A stretch of DNA of 64,000 nt. Origin: Halomonas sp. (GTDB lineage: Bacteria; Pseudomonadota; Gammaproteobacteria; Pseudomonadales; Halomonadaceae). Both the position numbers and the translations under genes were made by a program. The stretch spans positions 1-64,000 of the forward strand of contig NZ_DRFS01000013.1 of NCBI RefSeq assembly GCF_011050415.1. Reading direction: 5' to 3'. Of this stretch, positions 55,312-64,000 are shown in pieces (within the stretch, counting starts at the first letter, position 1; every line of letters starts with the position of its first letter). Under the pieces are notes generated by a model. The model saw nothing but the letters and a program-made list of their open reading frames with translations. It did no database searches and had not been told where the DNA came from.

Positions 55312-56055
55312 ATGCAACCGACACCACAGGATAGCACTGCTAATCGCTATCAAGGCAACGTCGATGCAGCGGAAGTTGCCAAATTTGATGCCCTTGCTAG
55401 CCGCTGGTGGGACACTCAGGGTGAATTCAAACCGCTGCACGAGATCAATCCTCTGCGTCTTGATTTTATCGATGCTCGTGCTGGCCTAGCGGGTAAAAAA
55501 GTACTTGATGTAGGCTGTGGAGGCGGTATTTTAAGCGAGTCAATGGCCCATCGCGGTGCGAAGGTGACGGGTATTGATCTTGGTGAAGCTCCCTTGGAAG
55601 TGGCTCATCTACATGCACTAGAACACGGCATTAGCATTGATTATCAGCATATTAGCGTTGAAGCAATGGCGGCCAAACAGCCTGGTAGTTATGACGTTGT
55701 CACCTGCATGGAAATGCTGGAGCACGTGCCTGACCCTGGCTCCATCATTCGTGCATGCAGTGCACTGGTTCGCCCAGGGGGGTACGTATTTTTCTCAACG
55801 ATAAATCGCACACCTAAATCTTATGCGTTTGCAATTTTAGGGGCGGAGTACGTTCTTAAGCTGTTGCCACGGGGTACGCATACTTACGCCAAGTTTATTC
55901 GCCCATCAGAAATGGCCGCCTGGGCGCGACAAAGTGGTTTAGAGGTACGCGAACAAACGGGGCTTACCTACAACCCGATTACGCGCCACTACCGCCTAGT
56001 TGCCCACGATGTTTCGGTTAACTATATGATGTACTGCCGTAAAGTGAGTGACTAA
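55312..56055 (+). CDS. ubiG: Ubiquinone biosynthesis O-methyltransferase UbiG
   Basis: Start placed at ATG 55312 ([21 protein letters not shown]) with GGGAG upstream; an earlier in-frame start at 55264 adds 16 residues. The 247-residue class I methyltransferase has the SAM motif [19 protein letters not shown], followed by [14 protein letters not shown] and [21 protein letters not shown] near the start is typical of UbiG. It catalyses both O-methylations in ubiquinone synthesis. Adjacent to mupP with no gap, as in Pseudomonas. Confidence 0.95.
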   Translation: MQPTPQDSTANRYQGNVDAAEVAKFDALASRWWDTQGEFKPLHEINPLRLDFIDARAGLAGKKVLDVGCGGGILSESMAHRGAKVTGIDLGEAPLEVAHLHALEHGISIDYQHISVEAMAAKQPGSYDVVTCMEMLEHVPDPGSIIRACSALVRPGGYVFFSTINRTPKSYAFAILGAEYVLKLLPRGTHTYAKFIRPSEMAAWARQSGLEVREQTGLTYNPITRHYRLVAHDVSVNYMMYCRKVSD

Positions 56056-56751
56056 ATGCCGATCCACGCGCCCCAAGCAATACTCTTTGACCTGGATGGA
56101 ACGCTGGTAGATACCGCCCCTGACTTGGCTCAAGCCACCAATGCTTTACGTTACCATCATGGTTTAGCGCCGCTACCTTTTGAGGTGATTCGCGGCCAAG
56201 TCTCTAATGGCGGCAGCGCCTTAGTCACTCTGGCGCTGGGGCTGGACGCTTCCTCTGATGAACATAGTCAAGCTCGGGAGTTTTTGCTTGATGCCTATGA
56301 GCAGGCAGTAGCTGTTCATAGCCGAGTTTTTTCGCCATTAGATGTGTGGCTAAAAGGATGGCATGGGAATCGGCGCCCTTGGGGGATTGTGACCAATAAA
56401 CCACGGCGCTATACCCTTCCACTGTTAGAGGCATTGGCGCTACAGCCAGGCGCTCTGCTCTGTGCAGATGATTTAAGCGTCAAGAAACCAGCACCTGAAC
56501 CACTTTGGGAAGCGGCTCGACGTTTAGGCGTCGCACCCGAACAGTGCTGGTATATCGGAGACCACGTGCGCGATATGCAGGCAGCCAGGGCAGCCGGTAT
56601 GACGGCAGTAGCGGTTGGCTATGGCTACATCAGCGAAGAGGATAACTACCAGCAGTGGCCAGCAGATCTGTGGTTTGAGGAGTGTCAGCAATTAGTCGAT
56701 GCCCTGGGCGCCTTCAGCCAGGCGCCAAGTGAAACAGGACATCTAGTTTAA
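56056..56751 (+). CDS. mupP: HAD phosphatase, N-acetylmuramic acid 6-phosphate phosphatase MupP type
   Basis: A 231-residue HAD-IA phosphatase: LFDLDGTLVDTAPDLAQATN (nucleophile Asp), GIVTNKPRRYTLPLLEAL, VKKPAPEP (Lys) and WYIGDHVRDMQAARAAGM (metal Asp). It starts immediately after the ubiG stop. The ubiG neighbour position is characteristic of MupP, which dephosphorylates MurNAc-6-P in peptidoglycan recycling and affects beta-lactam and fosfomycin resistance in Pseudomonas. A phosphoglycolate phosphatase (Gph) is the alternative by sequence alone. Confidence 0.82.
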   Translation: MPIHAPQAILFDLDGTLVDTAPDLAQATNALRYHHGLAPLPFEVIRGQVSNGGSALVTLALGLDASSDEHSQAREFLLDAYEQAVAVHSRVFSPLDVWLKGWHGNRRPWGIVTNKPRRYTLPLLEALALQPGALLCADDLSVKKPAPEPLWEAARRLGVAPEQCWYIGDHVRDMQAARAAGMTAVAVGYGYISEEDNYQQWPADLWFEECQQLVDALGAFSQAPSETGHLV

Positions 56752-56761
56752 TTCGCCCCAC

Positions 56762-56804
56762 CCCAGCCGCTAACGAATAAAGCTCTACACTTTTGGCGGC
56801 TGGG
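56762..56804. terminator. Inverted repeat between mupP and the yciK-like gene
   Basis: cccagccgc (56762-56770) and gcggctggg (56796-56804) are exact complements with a 25-base loop. The right arm lies in the last codons of the yciK-like gene. It is placed between converging genes; the long loop and lack of a T-run make it a weak terminator candidate. Confidence 0.35.
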
Positions 56805-57546
56805 CATCTAACTTCTGACCGCTGGTGCCAGCACTATCAGGCCCCATTAACCACAGGTAGGTGGGCATAATGTCTTCAGGCGTCCGCAGTGTGAATGGGT
56901 CTTCACCAGGGTAAGCTGTGCGTCGCATTTGAGTACGCGTAGCACCGGGGTTTAATGTATTGACGCGGACATTGGGCTGATTCGCCAATTCATCGGCCAA
57001 TACTTCAACAAACCCTTCGGTGGCAAACTTAGAAACAGAGTAAGCGCCCCAATACGCACGCCCTTTGCGACCAACGCTTGAAGAAGTAAAAATTACCGAG
57101 GCATCTTCAGACTCTTGAAGTAGCGGTAACAGCGCCTGCGTCATCCATATGGGGCCGTTAATATTAACCTGCATGACCTGCTGCCACAGTTCAGGATTAT
57201 ATTGCTCAAACGGTGTAATACGCCCCAACAAACCCGCGTTATGTAAAAGCCCGTCTAAACGGCCAAACTCTTTGTCCAACGTTTCGGCCATATCATGAAA
57301 ATCTTTAAGCGTGGCGCCTTCAAAGTTAAGCGGAAAAATGGCTGGCTGTGGCCCTCCTGCCGCTTCAATTTCATCATACACGCGTTCTAATTTGGCAATA
57401 GTGCGCCCCAATAGAATCACGGTTGCCCCATGCTGGGCATAGCTCAACGCTGCCGCACGGCCAATCCCTTCCCCTGCGCCGGTTACCAACACGATGCGAT
57501 TTTCCAATAGGTTGGGCGCTGGTTGATAGTCGATCTTGCAGCTCAT
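56785..57546 (-). CDS. yciK: YciK-type SDR oxidoreductase
   Basis: Start placed at ATG 57546 with AAGGAA upstream; the frame is open 6 codons further. The 253-residue classical SDR has VTGAGEGIGRAAALSYAQHG, HNAGLLG, and the catalytic SSSVGRKGRAYWGAYSVSKFA (Ser, Tyr, Lys). The Arg-rich site after beta-2 (LLGRTIAKLERV) suggests NADP. Family role is unknown; it normally lies beside ubiG-mupP in Pseudomonas, but here it faces them and instead follows cpoB by 24 bases. Confidence 0.87.
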   Translation of the reverse strand: MSCKIDYQPAPNLLENRIVLVTGAGEGIGRAAALSYAQHGATVILLGRTIAKLERVYDEIEAAGGPQPAIFPLNFEGATLKDFHDMAETLDKEFGRLDGLLHNAGLLGRITPFEQYNPELWQQVMQVNINGPIWMTQALLPLLQESEDASVIFTSSSVGRKGRAYWGAYSVSKFATEGFVEVLADELANQPNVRVNTLNPGATRTQMRRTAYPGEDPFTLRTPEDIMPTYLWLMGPDSAGTSGQKLDAQPPKV

Positions 57547-57570
57547 GCTGATTCCTTGAAGCAAAAATTA

Positions 57571-58365
57571 TTAACTCGCTGATTGGCGTAAGAAGTCATT
57601 CGCTAGGCCAGCAGCGCTACTCTGCGGGTAATCATCGCGCACTTGCTCTAACAGTTCACGGCTCCGTTCAGCCTCGCCTTGACGCGCCTTAACTAACCCT
57701 AATTTATATAGAGCATCGGGCACTTTACTGCTTCCGCTATACTCTTCAATAACACGGCTAAAGGCCTGGTCAGCCTCATTTAAATCGCCTTCTGCCGCAT
57801 ATAACTCGCCTAACCAATAGTGTCCATTGGCCGTTAAGCTTGTATCTGGATGTGCAGATACAAAGTTTTCAAAAGCTGCAATCGCTTCATCAAAACGGCG
57901 CGCCTGAACATGCGCGAAAGCAGCTTGGTAATCTGCCTGCGCATCTTCACTTACATTGCGAGTCGAGGGCGCATTGACCACTTGCTCTGCCGCTGCCGGT
58001 TCGACAGCAGGGGTGGACTGCTCAATCTGAGATGGCCCACTGCTCATTAGCCGATCCTCAATATCGAGGTACTGCTGTTGAGACTGGCGACGGAGCTGCT
58101 CAAGCTGATGGCGTAGCTCTTCAATCTGGCCACGCAACTGCTGGATTTCCTGACTATGCTCTTCTACCTGGTTAAATAACACCAGGTTGCCGCTAGACGC
58201 TTCTTGTCGCTGCGTCTGCTCATAGAAGCTACTGCTGGACGAATTGGATAAATCTTGAACAAGCGGCTGCTGAGCAACGGCTGTTAGGGGCAATACGGAC
58301 AGCGGGAGCACTAAGGCTCCCGCACCGCACAGCCTCTCAAAGTAACGTTTGAGACTGTGATTCAT
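57571..58365 (-). CDS. cpoB: Cell division coordinator CpoB (YbgF, Tol-Pal system)
   Basis: Start placed at ATG 58365 (MNHSLKRYFERLCGAGALVL) with GGAG upstream; the frame is open 16 codons further. The 264-residue product has a signal peptide ending AVAQQ, a coiled-coil trimerisation region (about 60-105, QLRGQIEELRHQLEQLRRQS) and C-terminal TPR repeats (about 145-260, YQAAFAHVQARRFDEAIAAF). CpoB links peptidoglycan synthesis by PBP1B to outer-membrane constriction. Last gene of the tol-pal cluster. Confidence 0.93.
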   Translation of the reverse strand: MNHSLKRYFERLCGAGALVLPLSVLPLTAVAQQPLVQDLSNSSSSSFYEQTQRQEASSGNLVLFNQVEEHSQEIQQLRGQIEELRHQLEQLRRQSQQQYLDIEDRLMSSGPSQIEQSTPAVEPAAAEQVVNAPSTRNVSEDAQADYQAAFAHVQARRFDEAIAAFENFVSAHPDTSLTANGHYWLGELYAAEGDLNEADQAFSRVIEEYSGSSKVPDALYKLGLVKARQGEAERSRELLEQVRDDYPQSSAAGLANDFLRQSAS

Positions 58366-58427
58366 AATGACTCCATTGATAAAGTGCGGCACGCCAAGGC
58401 ACGCCGCCCTCATCAGTAGTTAAATGC

Positions 58428-58973
58428 TCAGTAGTTAAACACAACACGACGGTTCTGAGAGTATGCACTCTCATCCTGGCCGCTAACTGCTGGACGCTCT
58501 TCTCCGTAGCTGACAACACTCATTTGTGAAGATGATACACCTTGAGTATTCAAGAAACGACGAACCGCTCCAGCACGACGCTCGCCCAGCGCCATGTTGT
58601 ATTCACGTGTGCCACGCTCATCGGTATGCCCATGAAGAACGACTTGAGCATTCGGGTTGGCACGCAAATAACGCGCATGAGCCATTACAACAGACTCATA
58701 CTGGCTGCTGATGGTGTCACGGTCAAAATCAAAATAAATGGTGCGAACTTCAGGAATGCGCGAGTCGGCTTGCTGACCAGCGCCTGAACCAGAACCGGTA
58801 GTAGAACCGTACTGACTACCCGTACCTACGCCTGAGGTACCAGTACCAGAAGTACTGCCATCCTGGCTGCCGTACGAGTCACCGTCCTGGGTTCCGCCGG
58901 TGCTGGAACAGCCAGCGATGACTACGATTGATAACGCTGCTGCTAATGAGCGAGCCAACGGTTTAATTTGCAT
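58428..58973 (-). CDS. pal: Peptidoglycan-associated lipoprotein Pal
   Basis: Start placed at ATG 58973 with AAGGAG upstream; the frame is open 25 codons further. The 181-residue product has a lipoprotein signal (lipobox IAGC), a Gly/Ser/Thr-rich linker of about 50 residues (tandem GSG/GTG/SQYG units) longer than in E. coli, and an OmpA-like domain (about 75-180): TIYFDFDRDTIS, GHTDERGTREYNMALGERRA with the diaminopimelate-binding Asp and Arg. It tethers the outer membrane to peptidoglycan and binds TolB. Confidence 0.95.
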   Translation of the reverse strand: MQIKPLARSLAAALSIVVIAGCSSTGGTQDGDSYGSQDGSTSGTGTSGVGTGSQYGSTTGSGSGAGQQADSRIPEVRTIYFDFDRDTISSQYESVVMAHARYLRANPNAQVVLHGHTDERGTREYNMALGERRAGAVRRFLNTQGVSSSQMSVVSYGEERPAVSGQDESAYSQNRRVVFNY

Positions 58974-59026
58974 AATCAGACTCCTTGCCTGAAAACTAAT
59001 AATTTCGATGTTAATCAATTTAGTTC

Positions 59027-60313
59027 TTAATTTAAGAACGGTGACCAAGCTGGATCACGTACATCACCTTGTGCTGATGGCAGTCTAAATGATGAGCGAC
59101 CATCGGCAGAAACAGCACTAAGTACTCCGCTGCCCCCTTGTTGGGTAGCGAAGATTACCATGGTCCCGTTCGGTGCAACACTAGGAGATTCATCTCTTGT
59201 TGATTCACTTAATACGACTAAGCGATTACCGCTTAGATCTTGCCTTGCTACTTGGTAGCCACGATCAGAACGGTGCACCAAAAATATCTGTTCACCATCG
59301 GGTGAGTAGCGCCCACGAGCATTGTAATTACCCGTATAGGTTAGACGCTGTGCTTCTCCACCGCCTAATGTGTACTGATAAAGCTGAGGTCCACCGCTAC
59401 GATCCGAAGTGAACAGAATGCTGCGGCCATCTGGCGACCAAGCTGGCTCGGTATCGATACTATTACTTTGTGTCACTCTCTCAACAGAGCGACTGCCAAC
59501 ATCCATAATGTAAATTTCTGGTTGCCCATCTTTAGACAGTGACATGGCAATGCGACGGCCATCCGGTGACCAAGAAGGCGCACCATTGATGCCATCGAAA
59601 GAGGTCGCTTGAACCCGCTGACCACTGGCAACATCCTGTATATAGATGGCAGGACGTTCGGTTTCAAATGACACATAGGCAAGCTTGGTGCCATCAGGTG
59701 ACCACGAGGGTGACATAATGGGCTGATCAGAGGTTAAAACCTGCTCACTGCGACGGCCATCAGCATCGGCAACGTACAGACCGAACTGCATATTATCACC
59801 CACGCCTTGTGCGGTGACATAAGCTATCTTTGTTGAAAACGCGCCACGGATATCAGTGATTGCTTCAAAAATCTGATCACTGATGTAATGTGCTGCACCG
59901 CGCAAATCATTCTGGCTGACCGTGACGGTCTCACCAATGATTCTACGCTGGCCGCTAATGTCCATTAGCTCAAATTGAAGTTGATAACCACCGCCCGTTT
60001 GTTCGGCCCGGCCCACAACTAAATAGCGCACATCTAATGAACGCCAGGTACCGAACTGTACATCGTCAGACCGGCTAGGTTGTTCAAACATCGCGCTGCG
60101 CGCCAAAGGGTTAAAGTAGCCGCTACGTTCAAGATTATCTTGGATAATTTGAGCGACGTCTTCAGGCATCCCTTCAGAACCAGCAAATGGTACAACCCCT
60201 ATAGGCAACGCTTGATCGCTGCCCCGGGTGATCTCAATGGTTAAATTTGCACTCGCGACACTGCTGACAAACAGCAGCACACAGAATAGCCATATCTTGC
60301 TAAAGCTTTGCAT
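59027..60313 (-). CDS. tolB: Tol-Pal system protein TolB
   Basis: A 428-residue periplasmic protein with a signal peptide (1-22, ending ASA), an N-terminal alpha/beta domain (about 25-165) and a six-bladed beta-propeller whose repeats show as [42 protein letters not shown] and [12 protein letters not shown]. It binds Pal and TolA and relays the Tol force. The start overlaps the tolA stop by one base. Confidence 0.96.
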   Translation of the reverse strand: MQSFSKIWLFCVLLFVSSVASANLTIEITRGSDQALPIGVVPFAGSEGMPEDVAQIIQDNLERSGYFNPLARSAMFEQPSRSDDVQFGTWRSLDVRYLVVGRAEQTGGGYQLQFELMDISGQRRIIGETVTVSQNDLRGAAHYISDQIFEAITDIRGAFSTKIAYVTAQGVGDNMQFGLYVADADGRRSEQVLTSDQPIMSPSWSPDGTKLAYVSFETERPAIYIQDVASGQRVQATSFDGINGAPSWSPDGRRIAMSLSKDGQPEIYIMDVGSRSVERVTQSNSIDTEPAWSPDGRSILFTSDRSGGPQLYQYTLGGGEAQRLTYTGNYNARGRYSPDGEQIFLVHRSDRGYQVARQDLSGNRLVVLSESTRDESPSVAPNGTMVIFATQQGGSGVLSAVSADGRSSFRLPSAQGDVRDPAWSPFLN

Positions 60314-61497
60314 CAGCGAACATCCCCCGGGGTAAATCGCAGATTAAACTGACGTAAATTACGCTGCTGATCGGCTGGTAAATCTCGCAATTCACCAAAC
60401 GGTGCAGCATGTTCAACGGCCTGCATGACAGACCGATCAAAAGCACTATCGCCGCTTGATGAGACAATCGACGTTGCCAATAATTCTCCTGATGGGCCTA
60501 ATCGTACTTGTAGCGTAGCACTCATCGAGTCACTTGCACCGGGCGGAATCACCCATGCCTGCTCGACGGCACGGCGGACAATATTAATAAAGCTATTGGC
60601 TGCCTGGGCGGCTTGCTGAGCATTCGCAGCAGCTTCTGCCTCTCCTGCTAGTTGCCGTTGCATGGCCGCCTCTGCCGCTTCCGCGGCCTGACGCTGGGCT
60701 TCAGCATCCCGCTGGCGTTGAGCCTCTGCCTCCGCCTCTCGCTGGCGCTGGGCTTCGGCTTCTCGCTGACGTTGGGCTTCTGCTTCAGCCTCTCGCTGGC
60801 GTTGAGCTTCTGCTTCAGCCGCTGCCTCCCTCTGGGCCTCAGCTGCTGCCTCAGCCTCTCGCTGGCGTTGAGCTTCGGCTTCTGCCTCAGCTTCTCGCTG
60901 GGCCTCTGCTTCGGCCTCTGCCGCAGCCGCTGCCTCTGCTTCGCGTTGAGCTTCTGCTGCCGCTTCCTGTTGGCGTTGAGCCTCTTCCACTTCCCGCTGG
61001 CGCTGCGCGGCGGCTTCAGCTTCAGCCTCTCGCTGCGCCGCCGCGGCTGCCTGCTGCTCAGCTAATTGAGCAGCCTCTTCGGCGCGACGCTGCGCATCTG
61101 CTTCAGCGGCAGTACGTGCGGCCTCTAGTGCTTGAGCTTCTGCCGCAGCTGCAGCCTCCGCCGCTTGCTGTGCCGCTTCATCAGCGGCTTGCTGAGCGGC
61201 TTCTTCTGCAGCTTGCTGTTCATTAGCTGTAGGCTCATCGGGCGCTGCAGGTTCTGCCGGGGCTTCAGTGGGGGCATTCATTGCCGCCTGCTGTTCAGTG
61301 ACCTGCTGAGCCTGATCTGTAAACGTCTCTGTACTCACTAGCGTCGCCTGAACAATAGACGAGCTATCAGTCTCAGCCGTGCGACTTGGCAAGCTGACTA
61401 AACTAAACACTACGATCAAGGCATGCACTGCTAACGCCAGAATGGTCGGCCATTTATAACCTACATCCTGAGGATCACGAGAAGTGTTGACTGGCAT
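60313..61497 (-). CDS. tolA: Tol-Pal system protein TolA
   Basis: Start placed at ATG 61497 with AAGGG upstream; ATG 61518 inside the tolR end is also open but has no ribosome site. The 394-residue product has an N-terminal membrane helix (about 15-38, [20 protein letters not shown]), a very long Ala/Glu/Gln/Arg helical rod (about 70-290) built of near-repeats of AEAQRQRE, and a C-terminal domain III (about 300-394, [20 protein letters not shown]). It spans the periplasm between TolQR and TolB/Pal. Confidence 0.93.
   Translation of the reverse strand: MPVNTSRDPQDVGYKWPTILALAVHALIVVFSLVSLPSRTAETDSSSIVQATLVSTETFTDQAQQVTEQQAAMNAPTEAPAEPAAPDEPTANEQQAAEEAAQQAADEAAQQAAEAAAAAEAQALEAARTAAEADAQRRAEEAAQLAEQQAAAAAQREAEAEAAAQRQREVEEAQRQQEAAAEAQREAEAAAAAEAEAEAQREAEAEAEAQRQREAEAAAEAQREAAAEAEAQRQREAEAEAQRQREAEAQRQREAEAEAQRQRDAEAQRQAAEAAEAAMQRQLAGEAEAAANAQQAAQAANSFINIVRRAVEQAWVIPPGASDSMSATLQVRLGPSGELLATSIVSSSGDSAFDRSVMQAVEHAAPFGELRDLPADQQRNLRQFNLRFTPGDVR
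60650..61210 (-). repeat. Degenerate coding repeats of the TolA rod
   Basis: The DNA for the TolA rod is a run of related units (on the + strand, variants of tctcgctggcgttgagcctc and gcttctgcctcagc) with varying lengths. They encode Ala-Glu-Ala-Gln-Arg-Gln-Arg-Glu-like octads. Such repeats can expand or shrink by slippage and make the reverse strand appear open (a spurious Leu/Ser/Cys-rich frame). Confidence 0.75.
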
Positions 61498-61510
61498 GTG
61501 CGCTTTGCCC

Positions 61511-61948
61511 TTACCCATCTTGCGGCGGCTCAGAAAGCAGCCCCACATTAGCGACGCCCGCACCCTGCAACGTGCTCATTAGCACCACAATTTGCCCATA
61601 AGGCACATTGCGGTCACCGCGTACCATGACAGGCGTACCAGGACGCTGCTGTAAAATGGCCATCACCCGTTGTGACATTTCATCCAGTGACACTGACGTT
61701 GAGTCTTCACCTAAGGTAATGAAGTACCCACCGTCACGATCAACCGAGATCACTATCGGATCATTATCTTCCTGAGAGTCAATTGGCTCAGACGATACCT
61801 GTGGCAACTCCACCTGTACGCCCTGGGTCAACATAGGAGCGGTAATCATAAAGATCACCAGCAGTACCAGCATGACGTCAATAAAGGGGACAACGTTGAT
61901 CTCCCCCATTGGCTTGCCTTTACCGCCACGATTGAACGGTCCTTGCAT
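61511..61948 (-). CDS. tolR: Tol-Pal system protein TolR
   Basis: A 145-residue ExbD/TolR protein with one membrane helix containing the proton-path Asp (INVVPFIDVMLVLLVIFMIT) and a periplasmic domain (ITLGEDSTSVSLDEMSQRVM). It forms the ion-driven motor with TolQ. The gene starts 11 bases after tolQ and ends just before or overlapping tolA. Confidence 0.95.
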   Translation of the reverse strand: MQGPFNRGGKGKPMGEINVVPFIDVMLVLLVIFMITAPMLTQGVQVELPQVSSEPIDSQEDNDPIVISVDRDGGYFITLGEDSTSVSLDEMSQRVMAILQQRPGTPVMVRGDRNVPYGQIVVLMSTLQGAGVANVGLLSEPPQDG

Positions 61949-61959
61949 GACTGTCTCCC

Positions 61960-62670
61960 TTAGCTTGCGCTTGGCTTGCCGTCACGACCTTGCAAATTAC
62001 GGTGCAAGATAGCGTGAAACTCTTCGGCAAAATCTTCATATTTACCGAGTAGCCGGGCAGCATCGTTAGACAGACGGTTGTAGAAAATAACCGCAGGAAT
62101 AGCTGCAAAAAGCCCCATCGCCGTTGCGATCAACGCTTCAGCAATCCATGGTGCAACGGTTGCAAGGGTAGCCTGCTGAGTTAGTGAGAGCGCCTGAAAT
62201 GAACCCATAATCCCCCACACAGTACCAAACAGCCCAATGTAAGGGCTTGCGGAGGCAACGGTTGCCAAGAAGACTAAATGAATCGTTAAGCGATCCTCTT
62301 CTCGCGACCATGCCACACGCATACTGCGCTGTACGCCCTCTAACACGGTGTCAGCGTCTCGTGTTTTGGGCATCAGGCGATTAAATTCACGAAAGCCTGA
62401 TTGAAAAATATGCTCGGCGCCGTGGCGCGGGTCATCGGCAGGTATTTCCCGATACAGCTCATTCAAGTCGACACCAGACCAAAAAGACTCTTCAAACTGG
62501 TTGTATTCTTGCTTGGCACGGCGTAGCGCGATACTGCGCTGAAAAATCACCACCCAAGAGAGGATCGAGCCCACCACCAATAGCAGCATGACCAGCTGTA
62601 CGACGGTACTGGCACTCATTATCAGGTGGGGAATGGACATGGTGTTATCGTTCACAGGTGCCCTCATCAA
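61960..62670 (-). CDS. tolQ: Tol-Pal system protein TolQ
   Basis: A 236-residue ExbB/TolQ protein with three membrane helices: about 20-40, then ATVASASPYIGLFGTVWGIM and ALIATAMGLFAAIPAVIFY, where conserved Thr and polar residues form the proton path. The start is uncertain among ATGs at 62670, 62667 and 62640; the longer ones give an N-terminus like that of Pseudomonas TolQ. It follows ybgC by 43 bases. Confidence 0.94.
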   Translation of the reverse strand: MMRAPVNDNTMSIPHLIMSASTVVQLVMLLLVVGSILSWVVIFQRSIALRRAKQEYNQFEESFWSGVDLNELYREIPADDPRHGAEHIFQSGFREFNRLMPKTRDADTVLEGVQRSMRVAWSREEDRLTIHLVFLATVASASPYIGLFGTVWGIMGSFQALSLTQQATLATVAPWIAEALIATAMGLFAAIPAVIFYNRLSNDAARLLGKYEDFAEEFHAILHRNLQGRDGKPSAS

Positions 62671-62713
62671 TCTATTAGGGTCGGTATTGCCGACGCAGTG
62701 AGTGACCTCTTGG

Positions 62714-63127
62714 TTAAGAGGCCCGTGTCAAAATATTAAGCGATGCAGGCCATGCTTTAGGCCGCAAACGCTCGGCACTTAAGCAGGCTATCTCGACTGT
62801 TGCTGTGCAGAGGAGTTCCTCATCGCGCCACACTTGCTGTTCAAATGTCATACGGCATCGCCCAACGTCTACAACGTGTGCGCTAATTTCCAGCGCATCG
62901 TCTAAGCATGCCGGTTTAGCGTAGTGACAAGCCAAGCGGTATACCACTAGCTGTGTACCTTCGTCTAGCAGCGTTTGTTGGTTAAGACCCATTTGACGTA
63001 GCCATTCGCTCCGCGCCCGCTCCATAAACTTCAAGTAGTTAACGTAGTAGACAATGCCGCCCGCGTCAGTATCTTCCATATAAACACGCAGCTGCAATCG
63101 ATAACCATCTATTGCGGGCACACTCAC
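62714..63127 (-). CDS. ybgC: Tol-Pal-associated acyl-CoA thioesterase YbgC
   Basis: A 137-residue hot-dog thioesterase of the 4-hydroxybenzoyl-CoA type. [20 protein letters not shown] contains the catalytic Asp, and [16 protein letters not shown] follows. It hydrolyses short or acyl-ACP-linked thioesters near phospholipid synthesis and is the customary first gene of the tol-pal cluster. The start overlaps the ruvB end by 4 bases (GTGA-type overlap at 63124-63127). Confidence 0.93.
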   Translation of the reverse strand: MSVPAIDGYRLQLRVYMEDTDAGGIVYYVNYLKFMERARSEWLRQMGLNQQTLLDEGTQLVVYRLACHYAKPACLDDALEISAHVVDVGRCRMTFEQQVWRDEELLCTATVEIACLSAERLRPKAWPASLNILTRAS

Positions 63128-64000
63128 GGGCGACGCTCCCCTTCCATATCGGTCGACTGCTCGTGAGGTACGCGATCAAAATGCAGCCAGGCTTGGCGTG
63201 TGACCACACGGCCCCGGGGTGTACGCATAATTAACCCTTGTTGAATTAGGTAAGGCTCGATCACATCCTCAATGGTGTCACGCTCTTCGCTAATCGCCGC
63301 TGCCAGCGAATCAATGCCCACCGGACCACCGTCAAATTTATCAATCATGGCTAGAAGAAGTCTTCGATCCATGTGATCTAAACCGTGGTGATCCACATTA
63401 AGCATATTGAGTGCGGCGTCAGCCATCGCTACATCGACGACACCATTGCCTTTCATCTCAGCGTAATCACGCACGCGACGCAGTAGCCGGTTAGCGATTC
63501 GGGGCGTCCCACGTGAACGTCGAGCCACCTCAATTGCGCCATCATGGCTGGTCTCGACGCCCAATAAACGCGCCGAACGCGCGACAATTTCAGTTAGTTC
63601 TTCTAGGTTATAAAACTCAAGCCGCTGCACAATCCCAAATCGATCACGCAAAGGAGAAGTTAACAACCCTGCTCGGGTAGTCGCACCGACTAATGTAAAG
63701 CGCGGAAGGTCGAGCTTGATCGAGCGGGCAGCTGGCCCTTCTCCAATCATGATATCCAGCTGAAAATCTTCCATGGCCGGGTAAAGCACTTCTTCAACCA
63801 CGGGTGATAAACGGTGAATTTCGTCAATAAAGAGTACGTCGCCAGGTTCCAAATTGGTGAGCATGGCCGCAAGGTCGCCAGCACGTTCGAGCACCGGGCC
63901 TGAGGTCGACTTCATGCCCACGCCCATCTCGGCGGCAATAATATGCGCCAAGGTGGTTTTGCCTAACCCGGGGGGGCCAAACACCAGCGTATGATCAAGA
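63124..64000 (-). CDS. ruvB: Holliday junction helicase RuvB (5' end outside the window)
   Basis: The frame continues to the window edge ([20 protein letters not shown]); the GTG at 63984 is an internal Val, not a start. The visible 291 residues include the Walker A GPPGLGKT, Walker [10 protein letters not shown], sensor 1 [28 protein letters not shown], and the C-terminal winged helix ([19 protein letters not shown]). RuvB drives branch migration with RuvA. About 45 N-terminal residues are missing only because the window ends. It is adjacent to ybgC-tol as in many gammaproteobacteria. Confidence 0.95.
   Translation of the reverse strand, partial: LDHTLVFGPPGLGKTTLAHIIAAEMGVGMKSTSGPVLERAGDLAAMLTNLEPGDVLFIDEIHRLSPVVEEVLYPAMEDFQLDIMIGEGPAARSIKLDLPRFTLVGATTRAGLLTSPLRDRFGIVQRLEFYNLEELTEIVARSARLLGVETSHDGAIEVARRSRGTPRIANRLLRRVRDYAEMKGNGVVDVAMADAALNMLNVDHHGLDHMDRRLLLAMIDKFDGGPVGIDSLAAAISEERDTIEDVIEPYLIQQGLIMRTPRGRVVTRQAWLHFDRVPHEQSTDMEGERRP

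Noticed and set aside
60652-61065. 137-aa Leu/Ser/Cys-rich open frame on the + strand
   Set aside because: It is the antisense of the TolA repeat rod; its odd composition comes from the repeat, and it has no ribosome site or homology.

Overview
The window looks like a chromosomal segment of a halophilic gammaproteobacterium of the Halomonadaceae (Halomonas/Vreelandella type). The main reasons are a complete ectABC ectoine operon, a TRAP-linked catabolic cluster, and gammaproteobacterial gene orders such as ruvB-ybgC-tolQRAB-pal-cpoB, ubiG-mupP beside a yciK-like gene, tusDCBE and tamAB. This assignment is by inference from gene content; no rRNA gene or tRNA gene was seen.

Layout. 1-4000 is an accessory-looking patch: the 3' end of an IS3-family insertion sequence, a polyhydroxybutyrate-depolymerase-like esterase, a Crp/Fnr regulator, two small lipoproteins and several short orphan genes. 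4059-10840 is a catabolic island: a three-part TRAP transporter, an SDR dehydrogenase, a lambda-crystallin-type 3-hydroxy-acid dehydrogenase, a beta-keto acid cleavage enzyme that is frameshifted near its 3' end, and a LacI-type regulator. Its substrate is probably a 3-hydroxy acid, oxidised to a 3-keto acid and cleaved with acetyl-CoA. 11-14.4 kb holds a secreted dienelactone-hydrolase-like protein, a Bax-inhibitor-1 membrane protein and tusDCBE for tRNA 2-thiolation. 14.4-19 kb holds an XRE-cupin regulator and an HDAC-family deacetylase, divergent from a Pat/YfiQ-type protein acetyltransferase. 19-31.4 kb is housekeeping: pdxH, cytochrome b561, wrbA-like, smrA-like, cysI with its DUF934 partner, a MATE exporter, metH and nfuA.

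31.5-34 kb carries a KfrA-like coiled-coil DNA-binding protein divergent from an intact tyrosine recombinase, with two palindromes between them; sufE follows. 34.4-39.3 kb holds zur-like/hisI/yidD and a three-gene ATP-grasp / transglutaminase-like 7TM / retropepsin operon. The ectABC operon (40-42.5 kb) has a readable sigma-70 promoter. 42.6-52 kb holds gorA, a beta carbonic anhydrase, and tamA-tamB-msrA-cytochrome c'. 52-55 kb has galU, a UDP-glucose-dehydrogenase homologue that has lost its catalytic Cys, and a coiled-coil membrane protein. 55-64 kb holds ubiG, mupP, a yciK-like gene, and the envelope-constriction operon ybgC-tolQRAB-pal-cpoB after a ruvB that runs off the window.

The best leads are the degenerate UDP-glucose dehydrogenase homologue, the KfrA/recombinase pair with its palindromic spacer, the 107-bp element bounded by 16-bp perfect inverted repeats ahead of the TRAP operon, the frameshifted cleavage enzyme, the acetylase/deacetylase pair with a triple 15-bp repeat, and the cysteine-free esterase. 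No CRISPR array, complete prophage or obvious new defence system was found.
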